The notes below the pieces were generated by a model, which was not told where the DNA came from, did not search any database, and saw nothing but the letters and a program-made list of their open reading frames with translations. Positions 28,865 to 37,997 of a stretch of 64,000 nt of DNA are shown in pieces. Position 1 is the stretch's first letter, and each line of letters begins with the position of its first letter. The position numbers and the translations under genes were made by a program. Source of the DNA: Candidatus Nitrotoga sp. SPKER (GTDB lineage: Bacteria; Pseudomonadota; Gammaproteobacteria; Burkholderiales; Gallionellaceae); assembly GCA_003402285.1 (NCBI GenBank), contig QFXG01000016.1, positions 1 to 64,000 on the forward strand, written 5' to 3'.

Positions 28865-29010
28865 GATTCAAATTTCAAATCCCACTCAAGTTCATGTGAG
28901 GTAGTGTCGGGAATTCGGATCAAGAATAAGCCGATTTACCCCATCACTTGCCTTAAGCTCTTCAGAATGTTGCAGTTGATTATTGAACGCTCACAATTTG
29001 TGGCTATTAA
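28865..29010 (-). mobile_element. IS30-family relic A
   Basis: The stretch aligns base by base, with many changes, to the N-terminal end of the IS30 relic at 49.9-50.1 kb: 'GATTCAAAT...AATCCCACTC...GTGAGG..GTGTCGGGAATTCGGATCAAGAAT' and 'TGTTGCAGTTGATTATTGA'. It is only ~145 bp and non-coding. Confidence 0.55.
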
Positions 29011-29120
29011 TTGGCGTGATATTAATTTTGCGCATTTAATATTTTTTGAAGCATCCAATCTTAAATTTTTTCTAACCTTATAATTTTATAAAACAATATC
29101 AAGTTTGAATTACATGCTCT

Positions 29121-29134
29121 GTACGTTCCCGTAC
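29121..29134. promoter_or_regulatory. GTACG-N4-CGTAC palindrome upstream of ku
   Basis: GTACGTTCCCGTAC, 78 nt before the ku start, is the exact reverse complement of GTACGGGAACGTAC at 36708-36721, and both are preceded by CT. It is a candidate operator or an ECF/stress promoter element shared by ku-ligD and the Ser-rich stress genes. Confidence 0.45.
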
Positions 29135-29211
29135 CGACGGGGGAAAAATTGATGCGCAAACTTCTAAATAATATTGCAACAATCATTTTGAATATTGACT
29201 AAGTTCTAATT

Positions 29212-30123
29212 ATGACTTCTTCAAATAATCGTGTTTTATGGAAAGGTGCTATTACTTTTGGATTGGTGCATATTCCAATAGCCCTTTATTCCGCGACCAC
29301 TGAAACAGGGTTGGATTTCGATTGGCTGGACAAGCGGAGTATGGATCCCGTTGGATACAAACGCATTAATAAAAAAACTGGCAAGGAAATTGACAAGGAA
29401 AATATCGTCAAAGGTATTGAATACAAAGATGATCAATACATTGTTCTGAGCCCGGAAGAAATTTCAGCGGCCTACCCAAAGAGCACTCAAACGATTGAGA
29501 TAGCGACATTCGTGCCTGCTACGGATATACCTTTCGTTTATCTGGAACGACCTTACTATACTGCCCCAATTAACAAAGGAGAAAAAGTTTACGCATTGTT
29601 GCGAGAAACTCTCCTTGAAACTCAGCGTGTTGCAATTGCTCGCGTTGTAATTCAAACCAAGCAGCATCTTGCTGTCCTCATCCCTTCTGGCCCTGTGTTA
29701 ATCCTAAATTTGCTGCGCTGGGGGAATGACATTCGTAAGTTGGAAGATCTGAATCTTCCTGCCGAAGGAATAAAAGGGACAAGCGTTACTGATAAAGAAT
29801 TAAAGATGGCTGCCCAGTTAGTGAAAAGCATGAGTTCAGAATGGAATCCTGAAGAATTTCACGATACATTCAAAGAAAAAATAATGGAGCTTGTCAACCA
29901 AAAAGCTGAAAGTGGTGAACTTCAATCTGTTTCTCAACCTGAACAAATTGAACAACCACAAAGCGGAGCGCAAATTATTGATCTCACTGAACTACTCCGG
30001 AACAGCCTAAAGAAAGATAAAAATAAGGTTGAGGATACTAAGGCACCAGTCAAGAAAGCTGCAAAAACTTCATCTAAAGAATTGACCCATTCGACAGCAG
30101 GTAAGAAATCTCGTGCCTCCTGA
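29212..30123 (+). CDS. ku: Ku DNA end-binding protein
   Basis: The 303-aa protein is a complete bacterial Ku: 'RVLWKGAITFGLVHIPIALYSAT' at the start, ring/bridge region residues about 70-195 ('RPYYTAPINKGEKVYALLRETL'), and a Lys-rich C-terminal tail (about 255-303). It forms a ring dimer on broken DNA ends and recruits LigD. It lies 12 nt before ligD, so the two are one operon for non-homologous end joining. Confidence 0.96.
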   Translation: MTSSNNRVLWKGAITFGLVHIPIALYSATTETGLDFDWLDKRSMDPVGYKRINKKTGKEIDKENIVKGIEYKDDQYIVLSPEEISAAYPKSTQTIEIATFVPATDIPFVYLERPYYTAPINKGEKVYALLRETLLETQRVAIARVVIQTKQHLAVLIPSGPVLILNLLRWGNDIRKLEDLNLPAEGIKGTSVTDKELKMAAQLVKSMSSEWNPEEFHDTFKEKIMELVNQKAESGELQSVSQPEQIEQPQSGAQIIDLTELLRNSLKKDKNKVEDTKAPVKKAAKTSSKELTHSTAGKKSRAS

Positions 30124-30135
30124 ATATTAAAGAAC

Positions 30136-32667
30136 ATGGCAAAGTCGGACCCACTTAAAACTTATAAATCCAAACGCAATTTCTCTATCACGTCTGAACC
30201 CGCCGAAGGCGGTGAAGCAAATGAGAAAGCGCTTTCGTTTGTTATTCAAAAACATTGGGCGAGCCGTTTGCATTACGATTTCAGGCTTGAACTTGATGGT
30301 GCAATGAAAAGTTGGGCAATCCCTAAGGGGCCAAGCTTTGATTCCAAAGACAAGCGTTTGGCAGTTCATGTGGAAGACCATCCTATTTCTTACAACCGCT
30401 TTGAAGGACAAATTCCAGCGGGACAATATGGCGCAGGAAAGGTCATCATTTGGGACAAAGGGATCTGGATTCCACTTGATGATCCTCATAAAAATTATCG
30501 TGATGGCAATCTCAAATTTGAACTGCGTGGATTTAAATTACATGGCAATTGGGCGCTGGTTCGCATGAAAAGCAATGGAGAAAAGCAAGAGCCCTGGTTA
30601 CTTATAAAGGAAAAGGATGAATACGTTCGTCCTTCGAGTGAATTCAGCGTGGTGGATGAAATGCCTGACAGCGTTGCCAAACTCCAACCCAAAAGCCATA
30701 TAGTTGCGAAACCTAAAGAAATATTACCTGCAAGTAAAAAAAAGTTAACTTCTGAAATTTCCGACAAAGCTGTTAAAGCTGAACTTCCGCTTACGCTGCA
30801 ACCTGAACTTGCCACGCTCGTAGATTTACCTCCCAAGGATTCGATTGAATGGATATATGAAATAAAATTTGATGGCTACAGAATATTGACCAGGGTACAT
30901 GGCAAGAAAATTCAGCTATTCACCCGTAATGGAAATGACTGGTCACATAAGTTACCTACGTTGGTCAAGGCCATAGTGGAAATGAATTTAAAGCCGGGAT
31001 GGCTGGATGGCGAAATCGTAGTACTTAATGAACAAGGAATTCCTGATTTTCAAGCTTTACAGGGTGCTTTTGATAGCTCAGCTACTCAAAGTATTATTTA
31101 CTACCTTTTTGATGTGCCATTTTATGGTGGGCACGACTTAAGATCAGCTCCATTAATTGAGCGTCGGGCGTTACTCAAAACGCTCTTTGAAAAACCAACC
31201 CCAGAACAGATACGTTTCAGTGATGTTTTTAATGCGCCACCAAATGATATTGTGGCTACAGCATGCCACTTGGGTTTAGAAGGTGTCGTTGGCAAACTTA
31301 AAAGCTCTACTTATGTCTCGCGCCGGTCAACTGATTGGATAAAACTGAAGTGCAAGCAGCGACAAGAATTTGTTATTGGTGGCTACACTGATCCACAGGG
31401 CTCTCGTTCGCATATAGGCTCACTCCTGCTTGGCGTTTATGATGAAAAAGGTCAGCTGCAATACACGGGTAATGTTGGCACTGGATTTAATGAAAAAAAT
31501 CTTAAAGATTTAAAAGCAAAACTGGATGGAATTTCTGCTGACGCCAGGCCATTTAGCAAAGCAAATGATATCGATAAAAAGGCTCACTGGGTCAAGCCCA
31601 TATTCGTGGCTGAAGTTTCATTTGGTGAATGGACGAAGCGCGGACATATCCGTCATTCAGTTTTCCATGGCCTGAGAACAGACAAGAACGTTCATACCAT
31701 TATTCGTGAGAAACCTATGCATTCCCCTCCCACAAAGCCTGCACCGTCGCCTTCAGTTAAAATTTCATTAAAAGTAACCCATCCTGACCGTGTCATAGAT
31801 TCATCCACTGGATTGACAAAAATTGACCTCGTACGCTACTACAGTCTGGTCACTCCTTTAATTTTGGAACATCTCAGAGGGCGGCCAGTTTCTTTGGTAC
31901 GTGCTCCCGCTGGCGTAACAGGCCAACTTTTTTTCCAAAAACATTTGGAAAAAAATACCATGGCAGCAGTCAAACATCTTGATATTGCCCTAGACCCAGA
32001 ACATGCGGCATTACTTGAAATTTCGACCGCAGAGGGAATTGTATCTGCAGCTCAAATGAATGTGCTTGAGTTTCACACGTGGAATGCCACCAAAAGTGCA
32101 ATTGGCAAACCTTACAGGATGATATTCGATCTGGATCCAGGTGAGGGAGTGTACTGGAATACCATGCAAGAATCAGCGCAGCTTGTTCGCCAGTTTCTTA
32201 AAGAGCTGGGTCTGGAATGTTTTCTGAAAACTAGCGGGAGTAAAGGCTTGCATATGGTAGTACCCCTCAAACGTCTGCGTGACTGGGATACCATTAAGGA
32301 CTTCTCTCATGCCATTGTTAAACATCTGGCTGCAACCCTACCTCAGCGCTTTGTAGCGATAAGTGGGCCTGATAATCGTGTTGGCAAAATCTTTATTGAT
32401 TACTTGCGTAACGGATTTGGGGCGACCACCGTGTCGGCTTGGTCAGCTCGCGCGCGTCCGGGTGTGGGAGTAAGCGTGCCTATAGCTTGGGAAGAACTCA
32501 AAACCATTACGAGTAGTGCTCACTGGACTGTATCCAATATTCACAGTCGTCTGAATATAGGGAATGATCCATGGGCAGGCTATAACGCCAAGTCTCAATC
32601 TATATCATACGCAATGAAAGTCTTGGGATTTAAGCCTAAAACTAATATAAAAGGTATGCAACATTAA
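30136..32667 (+). CDS. ligD: multifunctional NHEJ DNA ligase LigD
   Basis: The 843-aa protein has three domains in the order phosphoesterase (about 10-165, 'HWASRLHYDFRLELDG'), ATP-dependent ligase (about 215-520, nucleotidyl Lys244 in 'YEIKFDGYR'), and primase-polymerase (about 540-835, 'DRVIDSSTGLTKIDLVRYY', 'DLDPGEGVYW'). This is the PE-ligase-polymerase order seen in many proteobacteria. It trims, fills and seals ends held by Ku. An apparently complete NHEJ operon is uncommon near SOS genes. Confidence 0.96.
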   Translation: MAKSDPLKTYKSKRNFSITSEPAEGGEANEKALSFVIQKHWASRLHYDFRLELDGAMKSWAIPKGPSFDSKDKRLAVHVEDHPISYNRFEGQIPAGQYGAGKVIIWDKGIWIPLDDPHKNYRDGNLKFELRGFKLHGNWALVRMKSNGEKQEPWLLIKEKDEYVRPSSEFSVVDEMPDSVAKLQPKSHIVAKPKEILPASKKKLTSEISDKAVKAELPLTLQPELATLVDLPPKDSIEWIYEIKFDGYRILTRVHGKKIQLFTRNGNDWSHKLPTLVKAIVEMNLKPGWLDGEIVVLNEQGIPDFQALQGAFDSSATQSIIYYLFDVPFYGGHDLRSAPLIERRALLKTLFEKPTPEQIRFSDVFNAPPNDIVATACHLGLEGVVGKLKSSTYVSRRSTDWIKLKCKQRQEFVIGGYTDPQGSRSHIGSLLLGVYDEKGQLQYTGNVGTGFNEKNLKDLKAKLDGISADARPFSKANDIDKKAHWVKPIFVAEVSFGEWTKRGHIRHSVFHGLRTDKNVHTIIREKPMHSPPTKPAPSPSVKISLKVTHPDRVIDSSTGLTKIDLVRYYSLVTPLILEHLRGRPVSLVRAPAGVTGQLFFQKHLEKNTMAAVKHLDIALDPEHAALLEISTAEGIVSAAQMNVLEFHTWNATKSAIGKPYRMIFDLDPGEGVYWNTMQESAQLVRQFLKELGLECFLKTSGSKGLHMVVPLKRLRDWDTIKDFSHAIVKHLAATLPQRFVAISGPDNRVGKIFIDYLRNGFGATTVSAWSARARPGVGVSVPIAWEELKTITSSAHWTVSNIHSRLNIGNDPWAGYNAKSQSISYAMKVLGFKPKTNIKGMQH

Positions 32668-32979
32668 TTCAACTATCAGGGCGGGTAATAGCGTAACAAA
32701 CCACTCACGAATCATTACTCATAGAGCCACTCCGTCAGCCAGAACAAATAATTCAAAGGGTGATTAGTCTGTCAGTTGATGAGCTGACAAATTTGCTGTG
32801 CCTCAAATTTTTCAAATACTTCTTCGCAAGCATATTTTTCTTCACACTCTGAAATATGTTTCATATCGCACAGACCATCCACAGAATTATTTGCTAATCT
32901 CACTTATCTATTTTAATAAACCCATTTTAAGCAATTTTAAATTTGCTGAACCTAAATAATTTAATTGCTCAGTGAAACC

Positions 32980-33273
32980 ATGATTTTTGAAAATCTGACA
33001 GATGCTGAAAATGCTTATAACGAACTTAAACAACTATTAGAACTTGCACAAGGTGTACAAGTGGGAGTCACTTTGATACTCACAACTCTCATTGCAAAAC
33101 ATCCTGATTACCTTCAATTACAACTTCTTCTTACCACTGCAGTAGAAATCTTTGATACTGAAGAAGAGAGCAGCAATATTTCTGAAAAACAACGAAAGAT
33201 TGCGCGAGCGTATGTCGAAAGTGTTCAACAAACCCCGCAGTCCAATCAAGATATACATCCTTTGAAGTTCTGA
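32980..33273 (+). CDS. hypothetical helical protein
   Basis: The likely start is the ATG at 32980 (MIFENLTDAENAYNELKQ), five codons after the longest possible start. The product is ~97 aa, acidic and helical, with a hydrophobic middle ('VQVGVTLILTTLIAKHPDYLQLQLLL') that is probably amphipathic, not membrane-spanning. No family recognised. It lies between ligD and another unknown gene. Confidence 0.5.
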   Translation: MIFENLTDAENAYNELKQLLELAQGVQVGVTLILTTLIAKHPDYLQLQLLLTTAVEIFDTEEESSNISEKQRKIARAYVESVQQTPQSNQDIHPLKF

Positions 33274-33393
33274 TTTATACATCGCATACCACTGCTAGAA
33301 AATTGTTTGCTATTAATTGTTTTCAAAATAAAAAATGAATTATTCCTCGCCCATCAGACAGATGTAAATTTAATGGGAATTTAGAAGTGATTA

Positions 33394-33936
33394 TTGATAT
33401 ATCAAAAAATAATGTTCGAGGGCATTTATAAAAGAGTAATCGGCATGGTATTAACACTTATAGATAAAATAATAGCTGAATTAGAGTCTTCCAGCAGCTT
33501 GAAATACGTCGAGGAAAGTAAATTAAGTTTACTGGCCAAAAAACAAGATGTAATCAATGCGCTTGAACATCTAGTTCAGGATAGAAAAGTTTTCTGCTGC
33601 AACATTACCAAAAACGGAAGATCGTACAATGTCTATTGGCTATCTTTCCATGTTACACAACCTAAACGCGATAAATCATTGGAATCACCTTCTTTGTCCC
33701 CAAAAATAAAACCTCGTGCGCAAGTAAAGAGCCATAATCCTGTCCTAACAACGGAGAAAGAATTACCTGATCGGTGGTGTAAGTCATGTGAAATTAAACA
33801 TCTGGCTACCGAATTTGCCCATTCCCGATCCAGACGATGTATTCCCTCAAATATAATTTACGAACAAAATAAAAAAGAAATCCAGCTTGAGAGAGTTCGG
33901 CAATGGCGTAAAAAAAACAAGGACAAAACAGGTTAG
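33394..33936 (+). CDS. hypothetical winged-helix-like protein
   Basis: The 180-aa frame probably starts at the internal Met at 33445 (MVLTLIDKIIAEL). Residues about 18-85 suggest a winged-helix fold ('DVINALEHLVQDRKVFCCNITKNGRSYNVYWLS'), followed by a basic linker and two cysteine-containing motifs ('RWCKSCEIKHLATEF', 'RRCIPSN') that might bind zinc. The C-terminus is highly charged. It could be a DNA-binding protein, but no family is recognised. Confidence 0.45.
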   Translation: MIYQKIMFEGIYKRVIGMVLTLIDKIIAELESSSSLKYVEESKLSLLAKKQDVINALEHLVQDRKVFCCNITKNGRSYNVYWLSFHVTQPKRDKSLESPSLSPKIKPRAQVKSHNPVLTTEKELPDRWCKSCEIKHLATEFAHSRSRRCIPSNIIYEQNKKEIQLERVRQWRKKNKDKTG

Positions 33937-34177
33937 CTACAGCGCATTAATAAGTAAAGGGGTTGTATAAGCTTGGCACCATTCGTCGATTAAACCGGTT
34001 ATGACTACATCGCTCTTAATAGATGTTAGGTTAAACCTTTAAAAAAGAATTAATCTTCATAATCTAGGCAAAACTTTATAGTATAGACTTGTATTTTTGT
34101 ATTATGCCGACAGAGCTGTCTATCTTTGGACGAGTTGAGAAACTTGCTTTATTGATTTTTTCTAAGGAAAAATCCTT

Positions 34178-35302
34178 ATGCGGCTTGCTGCTTTTATAAG
34201 ACAAAATTTGGAAATTATTTTACAAGAATGGGAGGATTTTGCAGTTACTCTTCCCCCCATTAAAGATTCCAACAAGATGCAGCTCCGCGATCACGCACAG
34301 ATGATGTTGCATGTTATCTGTGACGATCTTGAAACATTTCAATGTGCTCAGGTAAGCATAGATAAATCCTGGGGCAAGGCTCCTCCCCATAGCACGTTCA
34401 CTGCTGCTGAATCTCATGCCGAAGAGCGGATAAATTCCGGGTTATCAATTGAAGAGGTTATGGCCGAATACAGGGCTTTGCGCGCCAGTGTCTTACGACT
34501 TTGGCAATCCAAGTTTAGGCAGGCAAATGAACACGTTGTGCAGGATATGATTCGGTTCAACGAAGCGGTCGATCAGTCTTTAACTGAATCAATTGCACGT
34601 TATACCTGCCTACAGCGTGAGGCACAGAATGTGTTTTTGGCGATTTTAGGCCACGATGTAAGAAATCCACTTGGGGCAATTAGCATGGGAAGTCAGCTAC
34701 TCCTACAGGATGACAAGCTCGATTTAAAACATGTCAACATCGCAAAAGTAATCCGCCTCAGTGTTGATCGCGCCAATAAGATCGTTTCCGACCTACTGGA
34801 TTTTTCAACGACACATCTAGGTATGAATATACCTGTAACGTTAGTGCAAATGGATTTTCAAGTCGAATGTAAAGCGATTGTGGATGAACTGAGATTATTT
34901 TACCCCAAGAGTGACATTCGACTGGAAATGGAGAGTGACCTAATAGTGTATTGGGATCGGGCACGCATTGGACAAGCACTCTCAAATCTTGTAGCAAACG
35001 CTATTCACCACGGATCCCCCGGTACCGCAATATCGGTAACGGTGACTAAAAACGATAATGCAATTCAGTGGGTAATTCAGAACCAAGGGAAAGTAATAAG
35101 TTCTGAAGAACTTCGATGTTTATTCAATTCACATAAACAATATTCAATAAAGCAATCGGCAGATGGACATCTTGGTCTAGGTCTGTATGTCACCCATTTA
35201 ATTGTGGAAGCCCACAAAGGGACGATACGCGTCACGTCTACTGCCAATGAAGGTACAATATTTACTATCACTTTGCCACGGGGTCACGCACCTAATACGT
35301 AA
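34178..35302 (+). CDS. RsbRD-type sensor histidine kinase
   Basis: The 374-aa protein has an N-terminal helical RsbRD-like domain (about 5-150, 'WEDFAVTLP', 'AEERINSGLSIEEVMAEYRALRASVLRLW'), a HisKA domain with 'FLAILGHDVRNPLGAISMG' (phospho-His about 168) and an HATPase domain (N-box 'LSNLVANAIHHG', G-box 'GLGLYVTHLIVEAHKG'). It is soluble with no membrane segment. No response regulator gene is adjacent, so it is an orphan kinase. Confidence 0.9.
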   Translation: MRLAAFIRQNLEIILQEWEDFAVTLPPIKDSNKMQLRDHAQMMLHVICDDLETFQCAQVSIDKSWGKAPPHSTFTAAESHAEERINSGLSIEEVMAEYRALRASVLRLWQSKFRQANEHVVQDMIRFNEAVDQSLTESIARYTCLQREAQNVFLAILGHDVRNPLGAISMGSQLLLQDDKLDLKHVNIAKVIRLSVDRANKIVSDLLDFSTTHLGMNIPVTLVQMDFQVECKAIVDELRLFYPKSDIRLEMESDLIVYWDRARIGQALSNLVANAIHHGSPGTAISVTVTKNDNAIQWVIQNQGKVISSEELRCLFNSHKQYSIKQSADGHLGLGLYVTHLIVEAHKGTIRVTSTANEGTIFTITLPRGHAPNT

Positions 35303-35450
35303 ATTTTGGGCAAAACTAATTAACTAAAATGAACTGTTATTCATAGAATGCAGGCTTAAAAAAGACACGGCTACTAGTTTTTCAAGGCAATATGGTATTG
35401 CTGAGAAACTTTATAAGTTTTGCTCTAAGGGAGTTGACCATATCCTGTAA

Positions 35451-35690
35451 TTAAATTTCAGATTTTTTATCTTTAGGACATTCGGAAGGTTCAAAACCAT
35501 CTGAATATATTCTCAGAAATCCTTTGTACGCTTCTGATAAACCATTACTAGCGGCGACCCATGGTCTATGACCTCGATATGATTCGTTTGCCGCTATTAG
35601 CCAATCTTTTTTTTCATTTATTGCCCTAGGAGTTGTACATGAAGACAATGTTACTGAAAGTAAAGATACGCCCAAAATATATTTAGTCGT
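35451..35690 (-). CDS. small putative lipoprotein
   Basis: The frame contains a lipobox ('SVTLSSC') after a hydrophobic stretch and a mature part of ~60 aa ('NEKKDWLIAANESYRGHRPWVAASNGLSEAYKGF'). No ATG is in frame at the start: the frame runs upstream through 'KDTTKYILGV' with only TTG or ATT choices, so the start may be non-canonical or the gene broken. The mature sequence has no recognised domain. Confidence 0.45.
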   Translation of the reverse strand, partial: TTKYILGVSLLSVTLSSCTTPRAINEKKDWLIAANESYRGHRPWVAASNGLSEAYKGFLRIYSDGFEPSECPKDKKSEI

Positions 35691-35728
35691 ATCTTTAAAA
35701 TAAATAATATTCGAAATTGATTCAGGTA

Positions 35729-36187
35729 TTAATGGCCGGATCCGCCTGATCCAGAACCCCCAGATTGTCCAGAACCGCCAGTATGCCCCGAGCTGTTAGA
35801 TTGACCAGAACCGTTAGATGAATCAGATTGTTCAGATCCACTTCCTTGATAAGTACTAGCATGCCCAGAAGAACCATGTCCGTCCCAAGCACTTTCTATT
35901 CTCCCGGAAGAACCGGACTGCCGCGATCTGTCACTCCCTGATCTACCAGATTGCCCTGACATATCAGACTTAGACATACCAGCTTGATTCATTCCATCTG
36001 CTCCTGACGAGTTAGATTGTCGCATTCTCTCACCATCCGAGGGTCCCGATTGCCTCGACATCTCTGACCTGGTTTTACCGGACTGGCTGGTTCTATCAGA
36101 ATCTAGGTTATTAGCATCGGCAAAGGCTGACATTGCTGTTAAAGAAAAACAAGCAGATAACGTTAGACTAACAATATTCTTATTCAT
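35729..36187 (-). CDS. secreted Ser/Gly-rich low-complexity protein
   Basis: The 152-aa product has a signal peptide (MNKNIVSLTLSACFSLTAMSAFA) and a mature region that is almost all Ser, Gly, Gln, Asp with repeated 'SGQSG', 'SDRSRQSGSSG' units. Such disordered proteins are typical of stress or surface polymers. Ribosome-binding site TAAGGAGCA lies before the ATG. Its tail resembles that of EF-hand protein 3 (GSGSGGSGH). Confidence 0.6.
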   Translation of the reverse strand: MNKNIVSLTLSACFSLTAMSAFADANNLDSDRTSQSGKTRSEMSRQSGPSDGERMRQSNSSGADGMNQAGMSKSDMSGQSGRSGSDRSRQSGSSGRIESAWDGHGSSGHASTYQGSGSEQSDSSNGSGQSNSSGHTGGSGQSGGSGSGGSGH

Positions 36188-36287
36188 GAAATGCTCCTTA
36201 AAATAAAATGATTTAAATTATTACAAAGCACATGGAATACTGATTAATTAAATCGAGTACGCATTACCTACTCTGTTTATATTTGTA

Positions 36288-36566
36288 CTAACGGTTTTTA
36301 TGACTTTGCCGACCCGCCTCTACATGCTGCTCATGCGTTCCACCTCGTGTTGAAGTAGAAGAGTTTTCATCTTTACTCTTATTGCTTCCGGCAGATGTTC
36401 CACTTTTGCTCGAAGCTGAACTCCCGTTGCTGCTACTAACGCTCCCACTATGACCGGAAGTCGTATCTTTTGTGTCTTTCGTGTCTTTTCCAGCTGAGGA
36501 TTTATTGTCAGATGACGTTTTATTGTTTTGAGCGCCACTGTTGCTGCTGCTTTTTCCTGTTGTCAT
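36288..36566 (-). CDS. Ser-rich disordered protein
   Basis: The 92-aa product is hydrophilic, without signal peptide, made largely of Ser, Lys, Asp, Thr with a repeated 'DTKDTKDT' stretch and the ending 'GGTHEQHVEAGRQSHKNR', which resembles the KGG-type stress peptide tail (GG-x-H-x-x-H-x-x-A-G-x-x-S). An AAGGAAAAAATC site precedes the ATG. It is divergent from the 36926 gene across the palindrome at 36708. Confidence 0.55.
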   Translation of the reverse strand: MTTGKSSSNSGAQNNKTSSDNKSSAGKDTKDTKDTTSGHSGSVSSSNGSSASSKSGTSAGSNKSKDENSSTSTRGGTHEQHVEAGRQSHKNR

Positions 36567-36707
36567 GATTTTTTCCTTTTTTCCTTAATGATTAGATCTG
36601 ATTTTCCCAAATTTATATAACAATTATTAATAAATTTTTTGGGAGTTATATCTCCAGATTATTAATGGAGAATGATCAAATATTATTGAAAATGAATTTT
36701 TATTTCT

Positions 36708-36721
36708 GTACGGGAACGTAC
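36708..36721. promoter_or_regulatory. GTACG-N4-CGTAC palindrome, second copy
   Basis: GTACGGGAACGTAC lies between the divergent genes at 36288-36566 and 36926-37105. It is the reverse complement of the site upstream of ku. A weaker relative (TGTTCGTTGTCGTACAGAA) lies near 36832-36850. Confidence 0.45.
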
Positions 36722-36925
36722 AAAAATTTAAAAAAAACCAAATAGAAAATTGATTGATTTAAAAAAGCGATTGCGCCTGAGTGGTGATGCACGAGTAAGA
36801 ATTCGGTCATCTGGCCATTTGCACACTGATAGTGTTCGTTGTCGTACAGAATTTAATATTTAAATATTTTATTATTTCTACATGTCGAAGTTTCAATTTT
36901 TGCAATGACGATTTAGGAGATAAAT

Positions 36926-37105
36926 ATGCTACCTCAAAATGCCAGTAATCCTCAGAATTCAAAAACCGTGTTATTGGTGGATACACCTAAGAGAACGAGG
37001 AAATTGTTAGCAGCCCTAGCAGTAATATTAGGATTAGCAGCACTAATTATTTATTTTTGGAATCCAGAATTTATTCCCTGGCTGATGGGAAGTACTAAGC
37101 GATAA
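36926..37105 (+). CDS. small single-pass membrane protein
   Basis: The 59-aa product has a polar N-terminus (MLPQNASNPQNSKTVLLV), a basic 'PKRTRK' and one membrane helix 'LLAALAVILGLAALIIYFW', ending 'PEFIPWLMGSTKR'. TTAGGAGA lies 6 nt before the ATG. It is followed 45 nt later by another small membrane protein with a similar 'W-P-W' feature. Confidence 0.6.
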   Translation: MLPQNASNPQNSKTVLLVDTPKRTRKLLAALAVILGLAALIIYFWNPEFIPWLMGSTKR

Positions 37106-37150
37106 CTAATAAAACGTATTAGTAAGCACATTAGTAATTAAATTTGGAGA

Positions 37151-37360
37151 ATGATGATGTCTGCTTTGCATAGTAATCATAATGATAAATACACTAACTT
37201 GGATGAAATAAAAAGGGAACGGCGAATAGATCAATTTCTGGAAATTTCAACGACTACTATTGTTGCAGTGGCAACGATATTTTTTCTTTTCGTAATAATA
37301 GCCACTTCAACGGATTGGCTACCCTGGAAAATAAATATTGCTCATATGCTGGGATATTAA
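37151..37360 (+). CDS. small single-pass membrane protein
   Basis: The 69-aa product (start among ATG-ATG-ATG at 37151-37159) has a charged N-terminal half ('DEIKRERRIDQFLEI') and a membrane helix 'TTTIVAVATIFFLFVIIATS', then 'TDWLPWKINIAHMLGY'. GGAG lies immediately upstream. Likely co-transcribed with the preceding small membrane gene. Function unknown. Confidence 0.55.
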   Translation: MMMSALHSNHNDKYTNLDEIKRERRIDQFLEISTTTIVAVATIFFLFVIIATSTDWLPWKINIAHMLGY

Positions 37361-37429
37361 GAAGGGCGGATTCAAAACCCGACTGAACTATTATTTAGTA
37401 GCGATTCTATAGAGTTCAATATTGTCAGC

Positions 37430-37850
37430 CAACTCTTACAAACCTCTACCGGTTATTTAAACTCAAGATACTTTGTTAGAGGTATATTCGAATTTCCTGC
37501 AATCTCATCTAGTTAAGCTTGCGTGTATATCGACAGGTCTAATTTCATCGGCAAATTTTGACTCAGAAAGTTGGTGTTTTCGTTCAATCCATTTGGCATA
37601 ATGTATAAATCGTTTTTGATCAGACAGTGATGCAGCAAAGATTTATTCATCTCTAATTTCGATCAGGTTTGCGTTAGATTGTGACGGAAGATGGTTATAA
37701 AACGACCTATTTCCCGTGCACTTGCTCTTTTGCCGATACGCATAATTGTTCCCCATTATTCATTTTTCAAATGCATGTAATGTTTTTCTTTTTTCTCCAG
37801 CGCTACATATTAACTTCCCCAATGCTTTCACTATTCCCTTGATTAAATTT
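37430..37850 (-). mobile_element. IS30-family relic B
   Basis: 37430-37600 aligns to the C-terminal coding end of the IS30 relic at 49.1-49.25 kb ('AACCTCTACCGGTTATTTAAA', 'GCAATCTCATC', 'GCGTGTATATCGACAGG'), and 37755-37850 aligns to its N-terminal end. The middle is deleted. No reading frame survives. Confidence 0.6.
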
Positions 37851-37997
37851 ATTATAAAACATAATGAATTTAATCAATTAAGTTATATAGCGTACAGAGA
37901 AGATAATTTACTTTTAATATCATATGACGCGTAATTGATCACTTAATGTCATGTATTTATAAATTTTATTAGTATTTAATTTAAGAGAGGAACAAAA

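Noticed and set aside
37746-37934. A 62-codon frame
   Set aside because: It lies over the IS30 relic B and has no ribosome-binding site.
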